Source: Pseudomonas sp. ANT_J12 (lineage in GTDB: Bacteria; Pseudomonadota; Gammaproteobacteria; Pseudomonadales; Pseudomonadaceae). Taken from it: a DNA stretch of 64,000 nt. The position numbers were made by a program, and so were the translations under genes. Shown piece after piece: positions 18,674 through 27,616 of this stretch. The notes under the pieces are model-generated. The model saw only the letters and a list, made by a program, of their open reading frames with translations. It was not told the origin of the DNA and made no database searches. The stretch covers positions 620,001 through 684,000 of the forward strand of contig NZ_VOBN01000001.1 of NCBI RefSeq assembly GCF_008370045.1, given 5' to 3'. Positions within the stretch are counted from its first letter, which is position 1, and the number at the start of each line of letters is the position of its first letter.

Positions 18674-19368
18674 GCGTTGCCCAGATCTTTCATACGCCTG
18701 TGAATGATTCGCCCTCTATTCGGATTAGCCTGCACCGAGCCCGAACTTTCAATTACGTAGTCGATATCCCTGAGCATCACGAGCTCTCGAATTGCAGACG
18801 TGATGAATGCCTTGAGCTCAGGCTCGGCTTGGCGGACCTCTTCCAAAAGTTCTGTACGACCATCAATCAAGATAAGGATATCTTCGACGTCCTTGTGGTA
18901 AGGATCGCCCCCACCGCGACCGCTGAAAGCCTCTAGTTTCGTGGCAAGAAAGTAGGTCGGTTTGAATATCTGGATGACTACCCCACTAGGCAATGTAAAT
19001 TTATCGGCCCTCGCCAGCCCCTCCACGAACCAACGGTTGGAATATCCCAGAACAGCGGGATCAGAAGGCATCACGTCAACAACGACGTCGTTGAAGCGGA
19101 AACGACAGTTGACTTCGTCTTCACCAGTGATCTTGAAGTTCTTGGCCGCCAGACGTTCTATGAGGTGTTGCCAAGCGCTAATGCCTGCCAGCTCGATCAC
19201 CAAGTCAACATCATCAGTGAAACGAATGTCGTCCAGCACAGCCGCATCCGTGACCAGCATGGCTGTTGTGCAACCGCCGACAAAAGCCACCTCAGTCAGA
19301 AACGCCTCCCCCAAGCCGTCTGCAACAAATTCTATGAGCTCGTAGTTGTGATCAGAGTTTGATGACAT
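18670..19368 (-). CDS. AbiEii-like nucleotidyltransferase, second gene of an accessory operon
   Basis: A 232-residue protein with polymerase-beta-type nucleotidyltransferase motifs: FVGGCTTAML (GG at residues 31-32), then RFTDDVDLVIE with D53-x-D55 as the metal-binding pair. A later ATKLEAFSGRG...HKDVEDI is the signature of AbiEii and related (DUF6036-like) proteins. AbiEii and MenT proteins of this superfamily are toxins that modify tRNA or other targets; others are uncharacterised. Here it is preceded after one base by an HTH gene and overlaps the phosphatase gene by ATGA. Base composition looks lower in GC than the flanking core genes. Toxin activity is inference. Confidence 0.7.
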   Translation of the reverse strand: MSSNSDHNYELIEFVADGLGEAFLTEVAFVGGCTTAMLVTDAAVLDDIRFTDDVDLVIELAGISAWQHLIERLAAKNFKITGEDEVNCRFRFNDVVVDVMPSDPAVLGYSNRWFVEGLARADKFTLPSGVVIQIFKPTYFLATKLEAFSGRGGGDPYHKDVEDILILIDGRTELLEEVRQAEPELKAFITSAIRELVMLRDIDYVIESSGSVQANPNRGRIIHRRMKDLGNA

Positions 19369-19369
19369 G

Positions 19370-20137
19370 TTATTTCAGCCCCATCCCTGCCTTCAGAATG
19401 TTAATCGCCACGCCACACTCTCGCGGGCCACCAAGGCGGATCGCATCAGCCAGCGCAAGATAGTGATAAAGGGTTCTGTCGCGCTTCACCGCTTCCGGCA
19501 CCGTCTTGTAGAGCGGCTCTATCGCTTGACCTCGCTCAGTTCCAAGTGCATCCGGCCAAACCGGAATCAACCCGCCAGCGCTCTTGATGCTTTTGGACAG
19601 CGCTGGTGCGGCGAAGCCTGTTGGAATGCCGCGAACCATTGCGCCCGGCTTCACAGGGAAAAAGTATTTCAGAGCGTGCTCGGTGATTTTAAGCAGCTCT
19701 CGCCGATTAACTTTTGCAAGTCCGGTGTCGTAGTCATTGGTGAGCAATCCTGACTCACGACACCTGGCTATTGAATTGGAAACCTCGCTTTTGCTGAGTC
19801 CAAGTGACGCAGACAACGCCCGCAACGAGTAGCCTTCACTCCAGCTCGCCAGTGGCGCAGAAGGGACAGGCTCCGACCACCCCTCCCACCCCTCTTCGTC
19901 ATCCGTGGATGAATGGTATTCCCGACGGTGGAATACAGTTTCTTCACTGTCAGCGGGGTAGGAGACTAGCGGTTGCCCCACTCGCCCACCTGCTGTCATT
20001 CGGCTTAACTGCAGGGGCTTCAGTAATTCCTCAACCGTGTTCGAATTCGACTCAGACTCCATCCTCCCAAAGAGGTTTTCTTCCTGAGCGTGTAGGCTCG
20101 CCATCTTGAACAAAAGCAAAATATCTTGACTCTTCAT
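19370..20137 (-). CDS. Winged-HTH regulator, first gene of an accessory operon
   Basis: The 255-residue protein starts at ATG 20137 (MKSQDILLLFKMASLHA); starting further upstream would put the coding region over a perfect inverted repeat that looks like an operator. A helix-turn-helix is visible at about residues 103-131 (YSLRALSASLGLSKSEVSNS). The C-terminal 100 residues hold a distinctive region (FFPVKPGAMVRGIPTGFAAP, VWPDALGTERGQ) that I associate from memory with MarR-like proteins found beside nucleotidyltransferases. The role is probably sensing plus autoregulation; by analogy with AbiEi it could be the antitoxin or repressor of the next gene. The middle section (20-100) is polar and likely disordered. 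Confidence 0.65.
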   Translation of the reverse strand: MKSQDILLLFKMASLHAQEENLFGRMESESNSNTVEELLKPLQLSRMTAGGRVGQPLVSYPADSEETVFHRREYHSSTDDEEGWEGWSEPVPSAPLASWSEGYSLRALSASLGLSKSEVSNSIARCRESGLLTNDYDTGLAKVNRRELLKITEHALKYFFPVKPGAMVRGIPTGFAAPALSKSIKSAGGLIPVWPDALGTERGQAIEPLYKTVPEAVKRDRTLYHYLALADAIRLGGPRECGVAINILKAGMGLK

Positions 20138-20151
20138 GGAGCTAGAAACCT

Positions 20152-20185
20152 CAAGTGTCCACATTCCATAAAACGTGGACACTTG
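20152..20185 (-). promoter_or_regulatory. Perfect 11-bp inverted repeat, probable operator
   Basis: CAAGTGTCCAC (20152-20162) and its exact complement GTGGACACTTG (20175-20185) are separated by 12 bases, just upstream of the HTH gene start. No T run follows in the direction of transcription, so a regulator site fits better than a terminator. Confidence 0.65.
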
Positions 20186-20641
20186 TCTCATTACAAATAT
20201 TGAATAGTCAAGTACTTTCGATTTTTCTCATTCGCCTGCTACAACGAAAAAAACTACGACTTGTAAAATCACTTGCCACGCTACTTTCATTTACTGAACG
20301 GTGTCGCAATATCAGATGACGCCGACAGACCTCGTAGGCAAACTCCGAATCGTGGTTTTTGGGCACTTTGATGCCTTGTTGCGCTTTTCTTCGACGGGAT
20401 ACTCTCCGGACGTCGCTGACCATTCAGCGATCGGGCTTGGAAACCCGTCGAAATTAGTCGCAACAGCGTGCCCTTCACGATCGCAAAGGCTTTTTATTTT
20501 GCGCTCTTGAGTTATGGCGGCTGTGCGCGGGACGTCTTCGGACGTGCCGGTTTCCTAATTTCCCGGTTTTCCAACCCGCGCATAGCTGTCACCCATTCGC
20601 TTGGAAACGAATGTGACAGCCCTTCAAATTAGGAATTACAT
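20186..20641 (+). other. Structured leader region upstream of the DUF3077-type gene
   Basis: About 450 bases lack a convincing gene but hold several hairpins. The outer stem pairs 20520-20531 with 20575-20586 (12 pairs, one G-U). Inside it ACGTC-TTCG-GACGT (20532-20545) is capped by the very stable UUCG tetraloop. A second long hairpin runs from GCTGTCAC/CATTCG (20585-20599) to CGAATG/TGACAGC (20608-20620). AGGA precedes the ATG at 20642. I recall closely similar blocks before other DUF3077 genes in pseudomonads, but cannot check this. It could be a riboregulator, a protein-binding leader or a repeat element. Confidence 0.5.
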
Positions 20642-20941
20642 ATGACTAAAGTTGATTCGACCGCGATTTCAGAACTAAAAACTATCGGCTTCACCCCCGT
20701 CATCTACTGCTCGAACCAGGCGTTATTCAACGTCCGCGCCGGCGTCCCCATCGTTGATGCCTTGTCACAAGCCTGCGACCTGTTATTCCTCGCCAAATCC
20801 TTCGCCAAGGAGGCCGCCTACGCCAAAGACACTGACCGCCATGCCTGGGCCGCACATTACCTGACGGCAATGGGCAAGGCCGTGATCGATGATGTGGTGA
20901 AGGTGCTGACGCCGCGACCTGCGCGGACCAAGACCGAATAG
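20642..20941 (+). CDS. DUF3077-type small protein
   Basis: A 99-residue cytoplasmic protein with the layout of the DUF3077 family of short Pseudomonas proteins: LFNVRAGVPIVDALSQACDL in the first half, then an alanine-rich helical stretch with AAHYLTAMGKAVIDDVVKVL. There is no signal peptide or membrane segment. These proteins occur in many paralogous copies per genome and have no established function. The gene is monocistronic: a structured leader precedes it and a terminator follows 35 bases after the stop. Confidence 0.7.
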   Translation: MTKVDSTAISELKTIGFTPVIYCSNQALFNVRAGVPIVDALSQACDLLFLAKSFAKEAAYAKDTDRHAWAAHYLTAMGKAVIDDVVKVLTPRPARTKTE

Positions 20942-20975
20942 GAAGTAGAGCGGCCTGAAAAAAAATTAAAGACAC

Positions 20976-21016
20976 AAAAAAACCCCGCCAGCCACAAGGC
21001 TGACGGGGGCTTTTTG
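20976..21016. terminator. Bidirectional terminator between the DUF3077-type gene and kup
   Basis: AAAAACCCCGCCAGCC-ACAA-GGCTGACGGGGGCTTTTT has A and T runs on both sides, so it can stop both converging transcripts. Confidence 0.85.
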
Positions 21017-21027
21017 CTAGCGCCGGT

Positions 21028-22929
21028 TTACATCTCCACCTGCGTCCCCAACTCAATCACCCGATTCAGCGGCAGATTGAAGAACCGCAAATTGCCGTTG
21101 GCGTTCTGCAACATGAACGCAAACAACGCCTCGCGCCAGCGGGCCATGCCTTCGAGTTTGGAAGCAATGACGGTTTCGCGGCTGAGGAAGTAAGTGGTGC
21201 GCATCGGGCTGAAGTCCAGGTCATCCAGGTGACACAGTTTCAGCGCTTGCGGCACGTCCGGTTCGTCGACGAAGCCGAAGTGCAGGATGACGCGGAAGAA
21301 GCCTTCGCCGTAGGAGTCCACCTCGAAACGCCGGGAGGCCGGGACGCGCGGGATGTCTTCGTAGACCACGGTCAGCAGCACCACTTGTTCGTGCAGCACC
21401 TGGTTATGCAGCAGGTTGTGCAACAGCGCGTGGGGCACGGCGTCCGGGCGTGCGGTGAGGAACACGGCGGTGCCCTGGACGCGGTGCGGTGGTTGCACAG
21501 CGATGCTGCTGATGAAGATCGGCAGCGGTAAACCACCTTCGTCAAGGCGCTCGACCAGCAGTTGCTTGCCGCGTTTCCAGGTGGTCATCAGCACAAACAG
21601 AACGATCCCGGCGATCACCGGAAAGGCGCCGCCCTGGGCGATTTTCGGCACGTTGGCGGCGAAGTACAGGCCGTCGACCAGCAGGAAACCAATCGACAGC
21701 GGCACGGCGAAAATCGGCGGCCATTTCCACAGCAGCAACATCACAGCCGACACCAGCACGGTGGTCATCAGCATGGTCCCGGTCACGGCGACGCCGTAAG
21801 CCGAGGCCAGGGCGCCCGAGGATTCGAAACCCAACACCAACAGGATCACGCCGACCATCAGCGCCCAATTCACCGCGCCGATGTAGATCTGGCCCTGTTC
21901 GGCGCTGGAGGTGTGGCGAATGTGCATGCGCGGAATGTAGCCGAGCTGGATCGCCTGACGGGTCAGGGAGAACGCGCCGGAAATCACCGCTTGCGAGGCA
22001 ATCACCGTGGCCATAGTCGACAGGCCGACCAGCGGGATCAACGCCCAGCTCGGCGCCAGCAGGTAGAACGGGTTGCGCGCGGCTTCCGGGTCGCCGAGCA
22101 GCAAGGCGCCCTGGCCGAAGTAGTTCAGCACCAGGGCCGGCAGCACCAGGATGAACCAGGCACGGGCAATCGGCTTGCGGCCGAAGTGGCCCATGTCGGC
22201 GTACAGCGCTTCGGCACCGGTCAGTGCCAACACCACCGCGCCGAGAATCGCCACGCCCATGCCCGGGTGGACGATGAAGAAACGCACGCCCCACACCGGG
22301 TTCATCGCGTTCAACACTTCCGGGTGCTGCACGATGCCGTAGACGCCCAACGCACCGAGCACCAGAAACCAGGTGACCATAATCGGCCCGAACAGAATGC
22401 CGATGCGCGCGGTACCGTGGCTCTGGATCAGGAACAACGCCACCAGCACCACCAGCGACAGCGGCACCACCCAATGGTCGATGCCATCGAATGCCAGCCC
22501 CAGGCCCTCAATCGCCGAGAGCACGGAAATCGCCGGGGTGATCATGCTGTCGCCATAGAACAGCGCCGCACCGATCAGCCCGCAGACCACCAGCAAGGTG
22601 CGCAACTTCGGATGCCCCGCCGCCGCCCGCCTGGCCAGCGCGGTCAAGGCCATGATCCCGCCTTCGCCCTGGTTGTCGGCGCGCAGCACGAACATCATGT
22701 ATTTGAACGACACGACCCAGATCAGCGACCAGAAGATCAGCGCCAGGATGCCCAACACGCCGTCATGGTTGACCGGTACGCCATAGCCGCCGGAGAACAC
22801 TTCTTTAAGGGTGTACAGGGGGCTTGTGCCGATATCGCCGTAAACCACCCCGACCGCCGCGACCAGCATGCCGATCGGCTTCGCCACCGAATGCTCGGCG
22901 CCCGCCGCCTGACTACTTGCCTGACCCAT
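21028..22929 (-). CDS. kup: Kup family low-affinity potassium transporter
   Basis: A 633-residue inner-membrane protein with about 12 membrane segments and a C-terminal cytosolic domain of about 170 residues. The start at 22929 ([10 protein letters not shown]) has AGGAG six bases upstream. The family opening [17 protein letters not shown] is present near residue 30. Later come [20 protein letters not shown] and, in the tail, [12 protein letters not shown] and [10 protein letters not shown]. Kup/TrkD takes up K+ with H+, mainly at low pH. It is transcribed alone and ends at the bidirectional terminator. Confidence 0.95.
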   Translation of the reverse strand: MGQASSQAAGAEHSVAKPIGMLVAAVGVVYGDIGTSPLYTLKEVFSGGYGVPVNHDGVLGILALIFWSLIWVVSFKYMMFVLRADNQGEGGIMALTALARRAAAGHPKLRTLLVVCGLIGAALFYGDSMITPAISVLSAIEGLGLAFDGIDHWVVPLSLVVLVALFLIQSHGTARIGILFGPIMVTWFLVLGALGVYGIVQHPEVLNAMNPVWGVRFFIVHPGMGVAILGAVVLALTGAEALYADMGHFGRKPIARAWFILVLPALVLNYFGQGALLLGDPEAARNPFYLLAPSWALIPLVGLSTMATVIASQAVISGAFSLTRQAIQLGYIPRMHIRHTSSAEQGQIYIGAVNWALMVGVILLVLGFESSGALASAYGVAVTGTMLMTTVLVSAVMLLLWKWPPIFAVPLSIGFLLVDGLYFAANVPKIAQGGAFPVIAGIVLFVLMTTWKRGKQLLVERLDEGGLPLPIFISSIAVQPPHRVQGTAVFLTARPDAVPHALLHNLLHNQVLHEQVVLLTVVYEDIPRVPASRRFEVDSYGEGFFRVILHFGFVDEPDVPQALKLCHLDDLDFSPMRTTYFLSRETVIASKLEGMARWREALFAFMLQNANGNLRFFNLPLNRVIELGTQVEM

Positions 22930-23218
22930 CCACAACTCCTACTACCCAGACTCGGACTTTTTATAAGAAGCACTATGCTTTGCCGTGCAGCATGCGCTGT
23001 TTTACTTAAGGTTACAGACGATTTGTTGACTGTAAAAATTCGGTAAAGCGTACCGGCGCGAAGCATAGCGCAGCACTCGTCGTATTTCCCTGCATAAAGC
23101 TGGTCAAGTGCGCCTCTCATCGCTAGAATTGCGCACTTTTTGATCAGAGGCGCAACAAAGCGCCCGTTTGTCGCCTTGCCGATCACGGCTGGAGGCGTCA
23201 CAAATACCGAGGTTAGAC

Positions 23219-24556
23219 ATGTCCACCACTCCCGCCACGGCCAATCCAAAGGTTGGCTTCGTATCCCTGGGTTGCCCCAAAGCACTGGTCGACTCCGAGC
23301 GCATCCTCACCCAGCTGCGCATGGAAGGCTATGACGTCGTGTCCACTTACGAGGACGCCGATGTCGTGGTGGTCAACACCTGCGGTTTCATCGATTCGGC
23401 CAAGGCCGAGTCTTTGGAAGTGATCGGCGAAGCCATCAAGGAAAACGGCAAGGTCATCGTGACCGGCTGCATGGGCGTCGAAGAAGGCAACATCCGCAAG
23501 GTGCACCCAAGCGTGCTGGCCGTGACCGGTCCGCAGCAGTACGAGCAAGTGGTCAACGCCGTGCACGACGCCGTGCCGCCGCGCCAGGATCACAACCCGC
23601 TGATCGACCTGGTGCCGCCGCAAGGCATCAAGTTGACCCCGCGCCACTACGCGTACCTGAAGATTTCCGAAGGCTGCAACCACAGCTGCAGCTTCTGCAT
23701 CATCCCGTCGATGCGCGGCAAACTGGTCAGCCGTCCGGTCGGTGACGTGCTCGACGAAGCCCAGCGCCTGGTCAAGGCCGGCGTCAAAGAGCTGTTGGTG
23801 ATCTCCCAGGACACCAGTGCCTATGGCGTCGACGTGAAGTACCGCACCGGTTTCTGGAACGGCGCGCCGGTGAAAACCCGCATGACCGAACTCTGCGAAG
23901 CTTTGAGCAGCCTCGGTGTCTGGGTCCGTCTGCACTACGTTTACCCGTACCCGCACGTCGACGAGCTGATCCCGCTGATGGCCGCCGGCAAGATCCTGCC
24001 GTACCTCGACATCCCGTTCCAGCACGCCAGCCCGAAAGTCCTGAAAGCCATGAAACGCCCGGCCTTCGAAGACAAGACCCTGGCGCGGATCAAGAACTGG
24101 CGCGTGATCTGCCCGGACCTGATCATCCGTTCGACCTTCATCGTCGGCTTCCCGGGCGAGACCGAAGAAGACTTCCAGTACCTGCTGAACTGGCTGACCG
24201 AAGCGCAGCTCGACCGCGTCGGCTGCTTCCAGTACTCGCCGGTTGAAGGCGCCCCCGCCAACCTGCTGGACGCGGCCATCGTGCCGGACGACGTCAAGCA
24301 AGACCGTTGGGACCGCTTCATGGCGCACCAACAGGCCATCAGCTCGGCACGCCTGCAACTGCGCGTCGGCCGTGAAATCGAAGTGCTGGTCGATGAAGTC
24401 GACGAGCAAGGCGCCGTTGGCCGCTGCTTCTTCGATGCCCCGGAAATCGACGGCAACGTGTTTATCGACAACGGCAGCAACCTGAAGCCAGGCGACAAAG
24501 TCTGGTGCAAAGTGACCGACGCCGACGAATACGACCTGTGGGCTGAACAGATCTAA
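23219..24556 (+). CDS. rimO: Ribosomal protein S12 methylthiotransferase RimO
   Basis: The 445-residue radical-SAM enzyme adds a methylthio group to Asp88 (E. coli numbering) of ribosomal protein S12. The start at 23219 follows GAGG and gives the normal N-terminus. The N-terminal UPF0004 domain shows its three cluster cysteines ([18 protein letters not shown]). The radical-SAM motif is [15 protein letters not shown] near residues 149-163. A C-terminal TRAM domain (about 378-445) binds RNA or protein. A strong terminator follows, so the gene is monocistronic. Confidence 0.97.
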   Translation: MSTTPATANPKVGFVSLGCPKALVDSERILTQLRMEGYDVVSTYEDADVVVVNTCGFIDSAKAESLEVIGEAIKENGKVIVTGCMGVEEGNIRKVHPSVLAVTGPQQYEQVVNAVHDAVPPRQDHNPLIDLVPPQGIKLTPRHYAYLKISEGCNHSCSFCIIPSMRGKLVSRPVGDVLDEAQRLVKAGVKELLVISQDTSAYGVDVKYRTGFWNGAPVKTRMTELCEALSSLGVWVRLHYVYPYPHVDELIPLMAAGKILPYLDIPFQHASPKVLKAMKRPAFEDKTLARIKNWRVICPDLIIRSTFIVGFPGETEEDFQYLLNWLTEAQLDRVGCFQYSPVEGAPANLLDAAIVPDDVKQDRWDRFMAHQQAISSARLQLRVGREIEVLVDEVDEQGAVGRCFFDAPEIDGNVFIDNGSNLKPGDKVWCKVTDADEYDLWAEQI

Positions 24557-24570
24557 ACGCAAAAAATACG

Positions 24571-24609
24571 AAAAGCCCCGCTCTCTTGACGAGATGCGGG
24601 GCTTTTTTA
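24571..24609 (+). terminator. Terminator of rimO
   Basis: AAAAGCCCCGC / GCGGGGCTTTTTT hairpin with a six-T tail. Confidence 0.9.
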
Positions 24610-24667
24610 CGTCTATCGTTTTGTGGAGAACGGATTCGCTTCATTCATCCATGAGAGGCAGGCGGGC

Positions 24668-25141
24668 ATGCGCCACCATTCGGCCATCCACACACCGAAA
24701 CACAGCGACTACGAAGAACTCACCCAAGTGTGGGAGGCCTCGGTGCGCGCCACCCATGACTTTCTGCCGGACAGCTACATCGAGCTGCTGAAGAACCTGG
24801 TGCTGACCCGCTACCTCGACGCGGTGATGCTGATCTGCACCAAAGACCCGCGCCAGCGCATTACCGGGTTCGCCGGCGTGGCGGCGGGCAAGATCGAAAT
24901 GCTCTTTATCGACCCGGCCCATCGCGGCCAGGGCCTGGGCAAACAGTTGCTGCGCTATGCCCTGGAAAACCTGCACGCCGATGAGCTGGACGTCAACGAA
25001 CAGAACCCGCAGGCGCTGGGCTTTTACTTCAAACAGGGGTTCGAGGTGATCGGTCGTTCCGAGCATGACGGCATGGGCCAGCCTTATCCGTTGCTGCACA
25101 TGCGCATGAAACAGGCGAATCAGCGCGTTCAACGCGGCTAA
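24668..25141 (+). CDS. GNAT family N-acetyltransferase
   Basis: A 157-residue protein from ATG 24668 (MRHHSAIHTPKHSDYEELTQ); an upstream GTG at 24623 would add 15 unconvincing residues. Acetyl-CoA-binding motif A is FIDPAHRGQGLGKQLLRYAL, followed by the typical ending NPQALGFYFKQGFEVIGRSE. The sequence resembles E. coli YjaB-type enzymes, which acetylate small molecules or proteins of unknown identity. It sits between rimO and an S4-domain gene, with a spacer of about 80 bases to the latter. Confidence 0.85.
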   Translation: MRHHSAIHTPKHSDYEELTQVWEASVRATHDFLPDSYIELLKNLVLTRYLDAVMLICTKDPRQRITGFAGVAAGKIEMLFIDPAHRGQGLGKQLLRYALENLHADELDVNEQNPQALGFYFKQGFEVIGRSEHDGMGQPYPLLHMRMKQANQRVQRG

Positions 25142-25223
25142 AAGCCACATGGCGCAAATGGACCCGCGATTAACCGGCGCCCAGCAGGTACAATGCCCAC
25201 CCCTTTTTTGTTACGGCCCTGTC

Positions 25224-25934
25224 ATGACTGACCCGATTCGTCTCTCCAAACGCCTCATCGAACTCGTCGGCTGTTCCCGTCGGGAGGCTGAGCTGTTCAT
25301 CGAGGGCGGCTGGGTCACCGTGGACGGCGAAGTCATCGACGAGCCGCAGTTCAAGGTCGAGAACCAGAAAGTCGAGCTCGACCCCGAGGCCAAGGCCACC
25401 GCGCCAGAGCCGGTGACCATTCTGTTCAACGTGCCCGTGGGCATGGATGCAGACACCGCGATGGCGAGCATCAGCGCCGAGACCCTGAGCGAAGAACACC
25501 GCTTCAGCAAACGCCCGCTCAAGGGCCACTTCCTGCGCCTGACCGCCAGCACCGACTTGCAGGCCAATGCCAGCGGTCTGCTGGTGTTCACCCAGGACTG
25601 GAAGATCCTGCGCAAGCTGACCGCCGACTCCGCCAAAATCGAGCAGGAGTATGTGGTCGAGGTTGAAGGCGACATGGTGGCTCACGGCCTCAACCGCCTG
25701 AACCACGGCCTGACTTACAAGGGTAAGGAACTGCCGGCGGTGAAGGCCAGCTGGCAGAACGAAAACCGTCTGCGCTTTGCGATGAAGAACCTACAACCGG
25801 GCGTGATTGCCCTGTTCTGCCAGGCCGTGGGCCTGAAGGTCGTCGCTATCCGCCGCATTCGCATCGGCGGCGTGTCCATCGGCAAAGTGCCGCTGGGGCA
25901 ATGGCGCTACCTGTCCGGCAAAGAGAAGTTCTAA
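25224..25934 (+). CDS. S4-domain RNA-binding protein of the RsuA/RluB pseudouridine synthase family
   Basis: A 236-residue protein from ATG 25224. Residues 1-55 form an S4 RNA-binding domain (LSKRLIELVGCSRREAELFI). The rest follows the RsuA/RluB/RluF pseudouridine synthase plan. In active enzymes the catalytic Asp sits in GRLDxx[ST]xGL, five residues before the Gly. Here the aligned stretch is TDLQANASGLLVFTQD, which places Gln at that position and an Asp two residues earlier. By eye the protein therefore looks catalytically altered or inactive, perhaps a pure RNA-binding protein, though annotation pipelines would call it an rRNA pseudouridine synthase. Confidence 0.8.
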   Translation: MTDPIRLSKRLIELVGCSRREAELFIEGGWVTVDGEVIDEPQFKVENQKVELDPEAKATAPEPVTILFNVPVGMDADTAMASISAETLSEEHRFSKRPLKGHFLRLTASTDLQANASGLLVFTQDWKILRKLTADSAKIEQEYVVEVEGDMVAHGLNRLNHGLTYKGKELPAVKASWQNENRLRFAMKNLQPGVIALFCQAVGLKVVAIRRIRIGGVSIGKVPLGQWRYLSGKEKF

Positions 25935-26008
25935 GACTTTTCACGCCGCCCTACCTTTCGGCGCCGCTGCTTATGCGGCGCCCACTGCCGATATCAGGAT
26001 TGCACACC

Positions 26009-26479
26009 ATGATTCATAACGACGTACTGCGCAGCGTGCGCTACATGCTCGACATCAGCGACAAGAAAGTCATCGAGATCATCAAGACCGGCGGCATGGA
26101 CGTGTCCATGGAAGACCTGCTGACCTACCTCGACAAGAAAGAGGAAGACGAAGAAGGCTTCGTGCGCTGCCCGGACGAAGTCATGGCGCACTTCCTTGAT
26201 GGCTTGGTGATCTTCAAGCGCGGCAAGGACGAAAGCCGTCCGCCGCAGCCGATCGAAACCCCGGTGACCAACAACATCATCCTGAAGAAACTGCGCGTGG
26301 CCTTCGAACTGAAGGAAGACGACATGCACGCGATCCTCAAGGCTTCGGAGTTCCCGGTGTCCAAGCCTGAGCTGAGCGCGCTGTTCCGCAAGTTCGGCCA
26401 CACCAACTACCGCACCTGTGGCGACCAGTTGCTGCGTAACTTTCTCAAGGGCCTGACCCTGCGCGTTCGTCCGCAGTAA
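26009..26479 (+). CDS. DUF1456 family protein (YehS-like)
   Basis: A 156-residue protein starting at ATG 26009 after AGGA. It consists of two copies of a DUF1456 repeat: residues about 1-60 (NDVLRSVRYMLDISDKKVIE, ending LDGLVIFKRG) and about 88-150 (NNIILKKLRVAFELKEDDMH, ending LRNFLKGLTLRVRP). The halves align as an internal duplication. YehS has no established biochemical role. The gene follows the S4-domain gene after 74 bases. A REP element comes straight after the stop. Confidence 0.88.
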   Translation: MIHNDVLRSVRYMLDISDKKVIEIIKTGGMDVSMEDLLTYLDKKEEDEEGFVRCPDEVMAHFLDGLVIFKRGKDESRPPQPIETPVTNNIILKKLRVAFELKEDDMHAILKASEFPVSKPELSALFRKFGHTNYRTCGDQLLRNFLKGLTLRVRPQ

Positions 26480-26491
26480 GTCCATCGCCCC

Positions 26492-26558
26492 GTAGGAGCA
26501 AAGCTTGCTCGCGATGGCGTTTTCGAAATCGCCATCGCGAGCAAGCTTTGCTCCTACA
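26492..26558. repeat. REP-type inverted repeat pair
   Basis: CGTAGGAGCAAAGCTTGCTCGCGATGGCG and its near-exact complement are separated by about 10 bases, forming a long hairpin after the DUF1456 gene. Confidence 0.88.
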
Positions 26559-26672
26559 AGGGCAGCGGCAAGCGCAACGTCGTATAGAGCTTCATTCCTC
26601 GCAAAAATAGTGGCTCCGCTTCCGGCGGCTGACGACTAGGGTGTATTGACCCTTCAGTTTTCAGGACTCGCC

Positions 26673-27443
26673 ATGCACCCCTACTTTTCCCTGCAAGGCC
26701 GCACCGCTCTGGTGACCGGCGGCACCCGTGGTATCGGCAAAATGATCGCCAAGGCTTATGTCGAGGCTGGCGCGACCGTGTACGTCTGCGCCCGGGATGC
26801 TGAGGCCTGCCTGCAAACTGCTGAAGAATTGAGTGCGTTCGGCCTCTGCCACGGTATTGCGGCGAATCTGGCGACCGAGGAAGGCGTGCTGCAACTGGCC
26901 ACGCGCCTGGGCGAGCAGATTGAACATCTGGATATTCTGGTCAACAATGCCGGCACCACCTGGGGCGCGCCGCTGGAAAGCTACCCGATCAAGGGTTGGG
27001 AAAAGGTCATGCAGTTGAACGTGACCTCGGTGTTCAACTGCATCCAGCAATTTTTGCCGCTGTTGCGCAAAGCAGGTTCCGAAGCCAATCCCGCGCGAAT
27101 CATCAACATCGGCTCGGTGGCGGGGATTTCATCCTTTGGTGAGCAGGCGTATGCCTACGGGCCGAGCAAGGCGGCCCTGCATCAATTGTCGCGGATCCTG
27201 GCGCGGGAGCTGGTCAGCCAGCACATCAACGTCAATGTGATCGCGCCGGGGCGCTTTCCGAGCAAGATGACGGCGCACATCGGCAATGATGAGCAGGCGC
27301 TGGCGCAGGATACGGCGCTGATCCCGATGAAGCGCTGGGGCCGGGAGGAAGAGATCGCGGCATTGGCGATCAGCCTGGCGAGCACGGCCGGGGCTTATAT
27401 GACCGGGAATATCATCCCGCTGGATGGTGGGTTCAGCCTCTGA
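26673..27443 (+). CDS. rhlG: RhlG-like NADPH-dependent short-chain reductase
   Basis: A 256-residue SDR enzyme from ATG 26673. The nucleotide-binding motif is TGGTRGIG (about residues 16-23), NNAG follows at about 91-94, and the catalytic Ser-Tyr-Lys set is visible in NIGSVAGISS and AYAYGPSKAAL. The sequence follows P. aeruginosa RhlG closely along its length, including the start HPYFSLQGR and the end GNIIPLDGGF. RhlG reduces beta-ketoacyl substrates; its proposed role in rhamnolipid supply is debated. Here it is not beside rhlAB, so a general lipid role is as likely. Confidence 0.85.
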   Translation: MHPYFSLQGRTALVTGGTRGIGKMIAKAYVEAGATVYVCARDAEACLQTAEELSAFGLCHGIAANLATEEGVLQLATRLGEQIEHLDILVNNAGTTWGAPLESYPIKGWEKVMQLNVTSVFNCIQQFLPLLRKAGSEANPARIINIGSVAGISSFGEQAYAYGPSKAALHQLSRILARELVSQHINVNVIAPGRFPSKMTAHIGNDEQALAQDTALIPMKRWGREEEIAALAISLASTAGAYMTGNIIPLDGGFSL

Positions 27444-27460
27444 CTCGATCTGTGGCGTCT

Positions 27461-27571
27461 GATCGTTCCCACGCTCCGCGTGGGAATGCAGCCCGGGACG
27501 CTCCGCGCCCCAAAGCGGACGCAGAGCGTCCAATGAGGCATTCCCACGCAGAGCGTGGGTACGATCTGTGG
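27461..27571. repeat. Intergenic palindromic repeat (GATCGTTCCCACGC type)
   Basis: It contains TTCCCACGCTCCGCGTGGGAA, a GGACGC...GCGTCC block and an inverted TTCCCACGCAGAGCGTGGG. The same family recurs at 28437-28492. This is a common P. fluorescens intergenic element. Confidence 0.82.
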
Positions 27572-27616
27572 GTGGGTTATCATGCCCGCCTCTTCCCCCG
27601 CTTCGATCCCCCAACC

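Noticed and set aside
20287..20478. A 63-codon minus-strand ORF upstream of the DUF3077-type gene
   Set aside because: It overlaps the hairpin-rich leader, has no clear ribosome site, and its sequence looks like a translated repeat element.
18002..20941. CRISPR array or insertion sequence in the accessory region
   Set aside because: No regular spacers, terminal inverted repeats or transposase motifs are seen; the repeats are single dyads.
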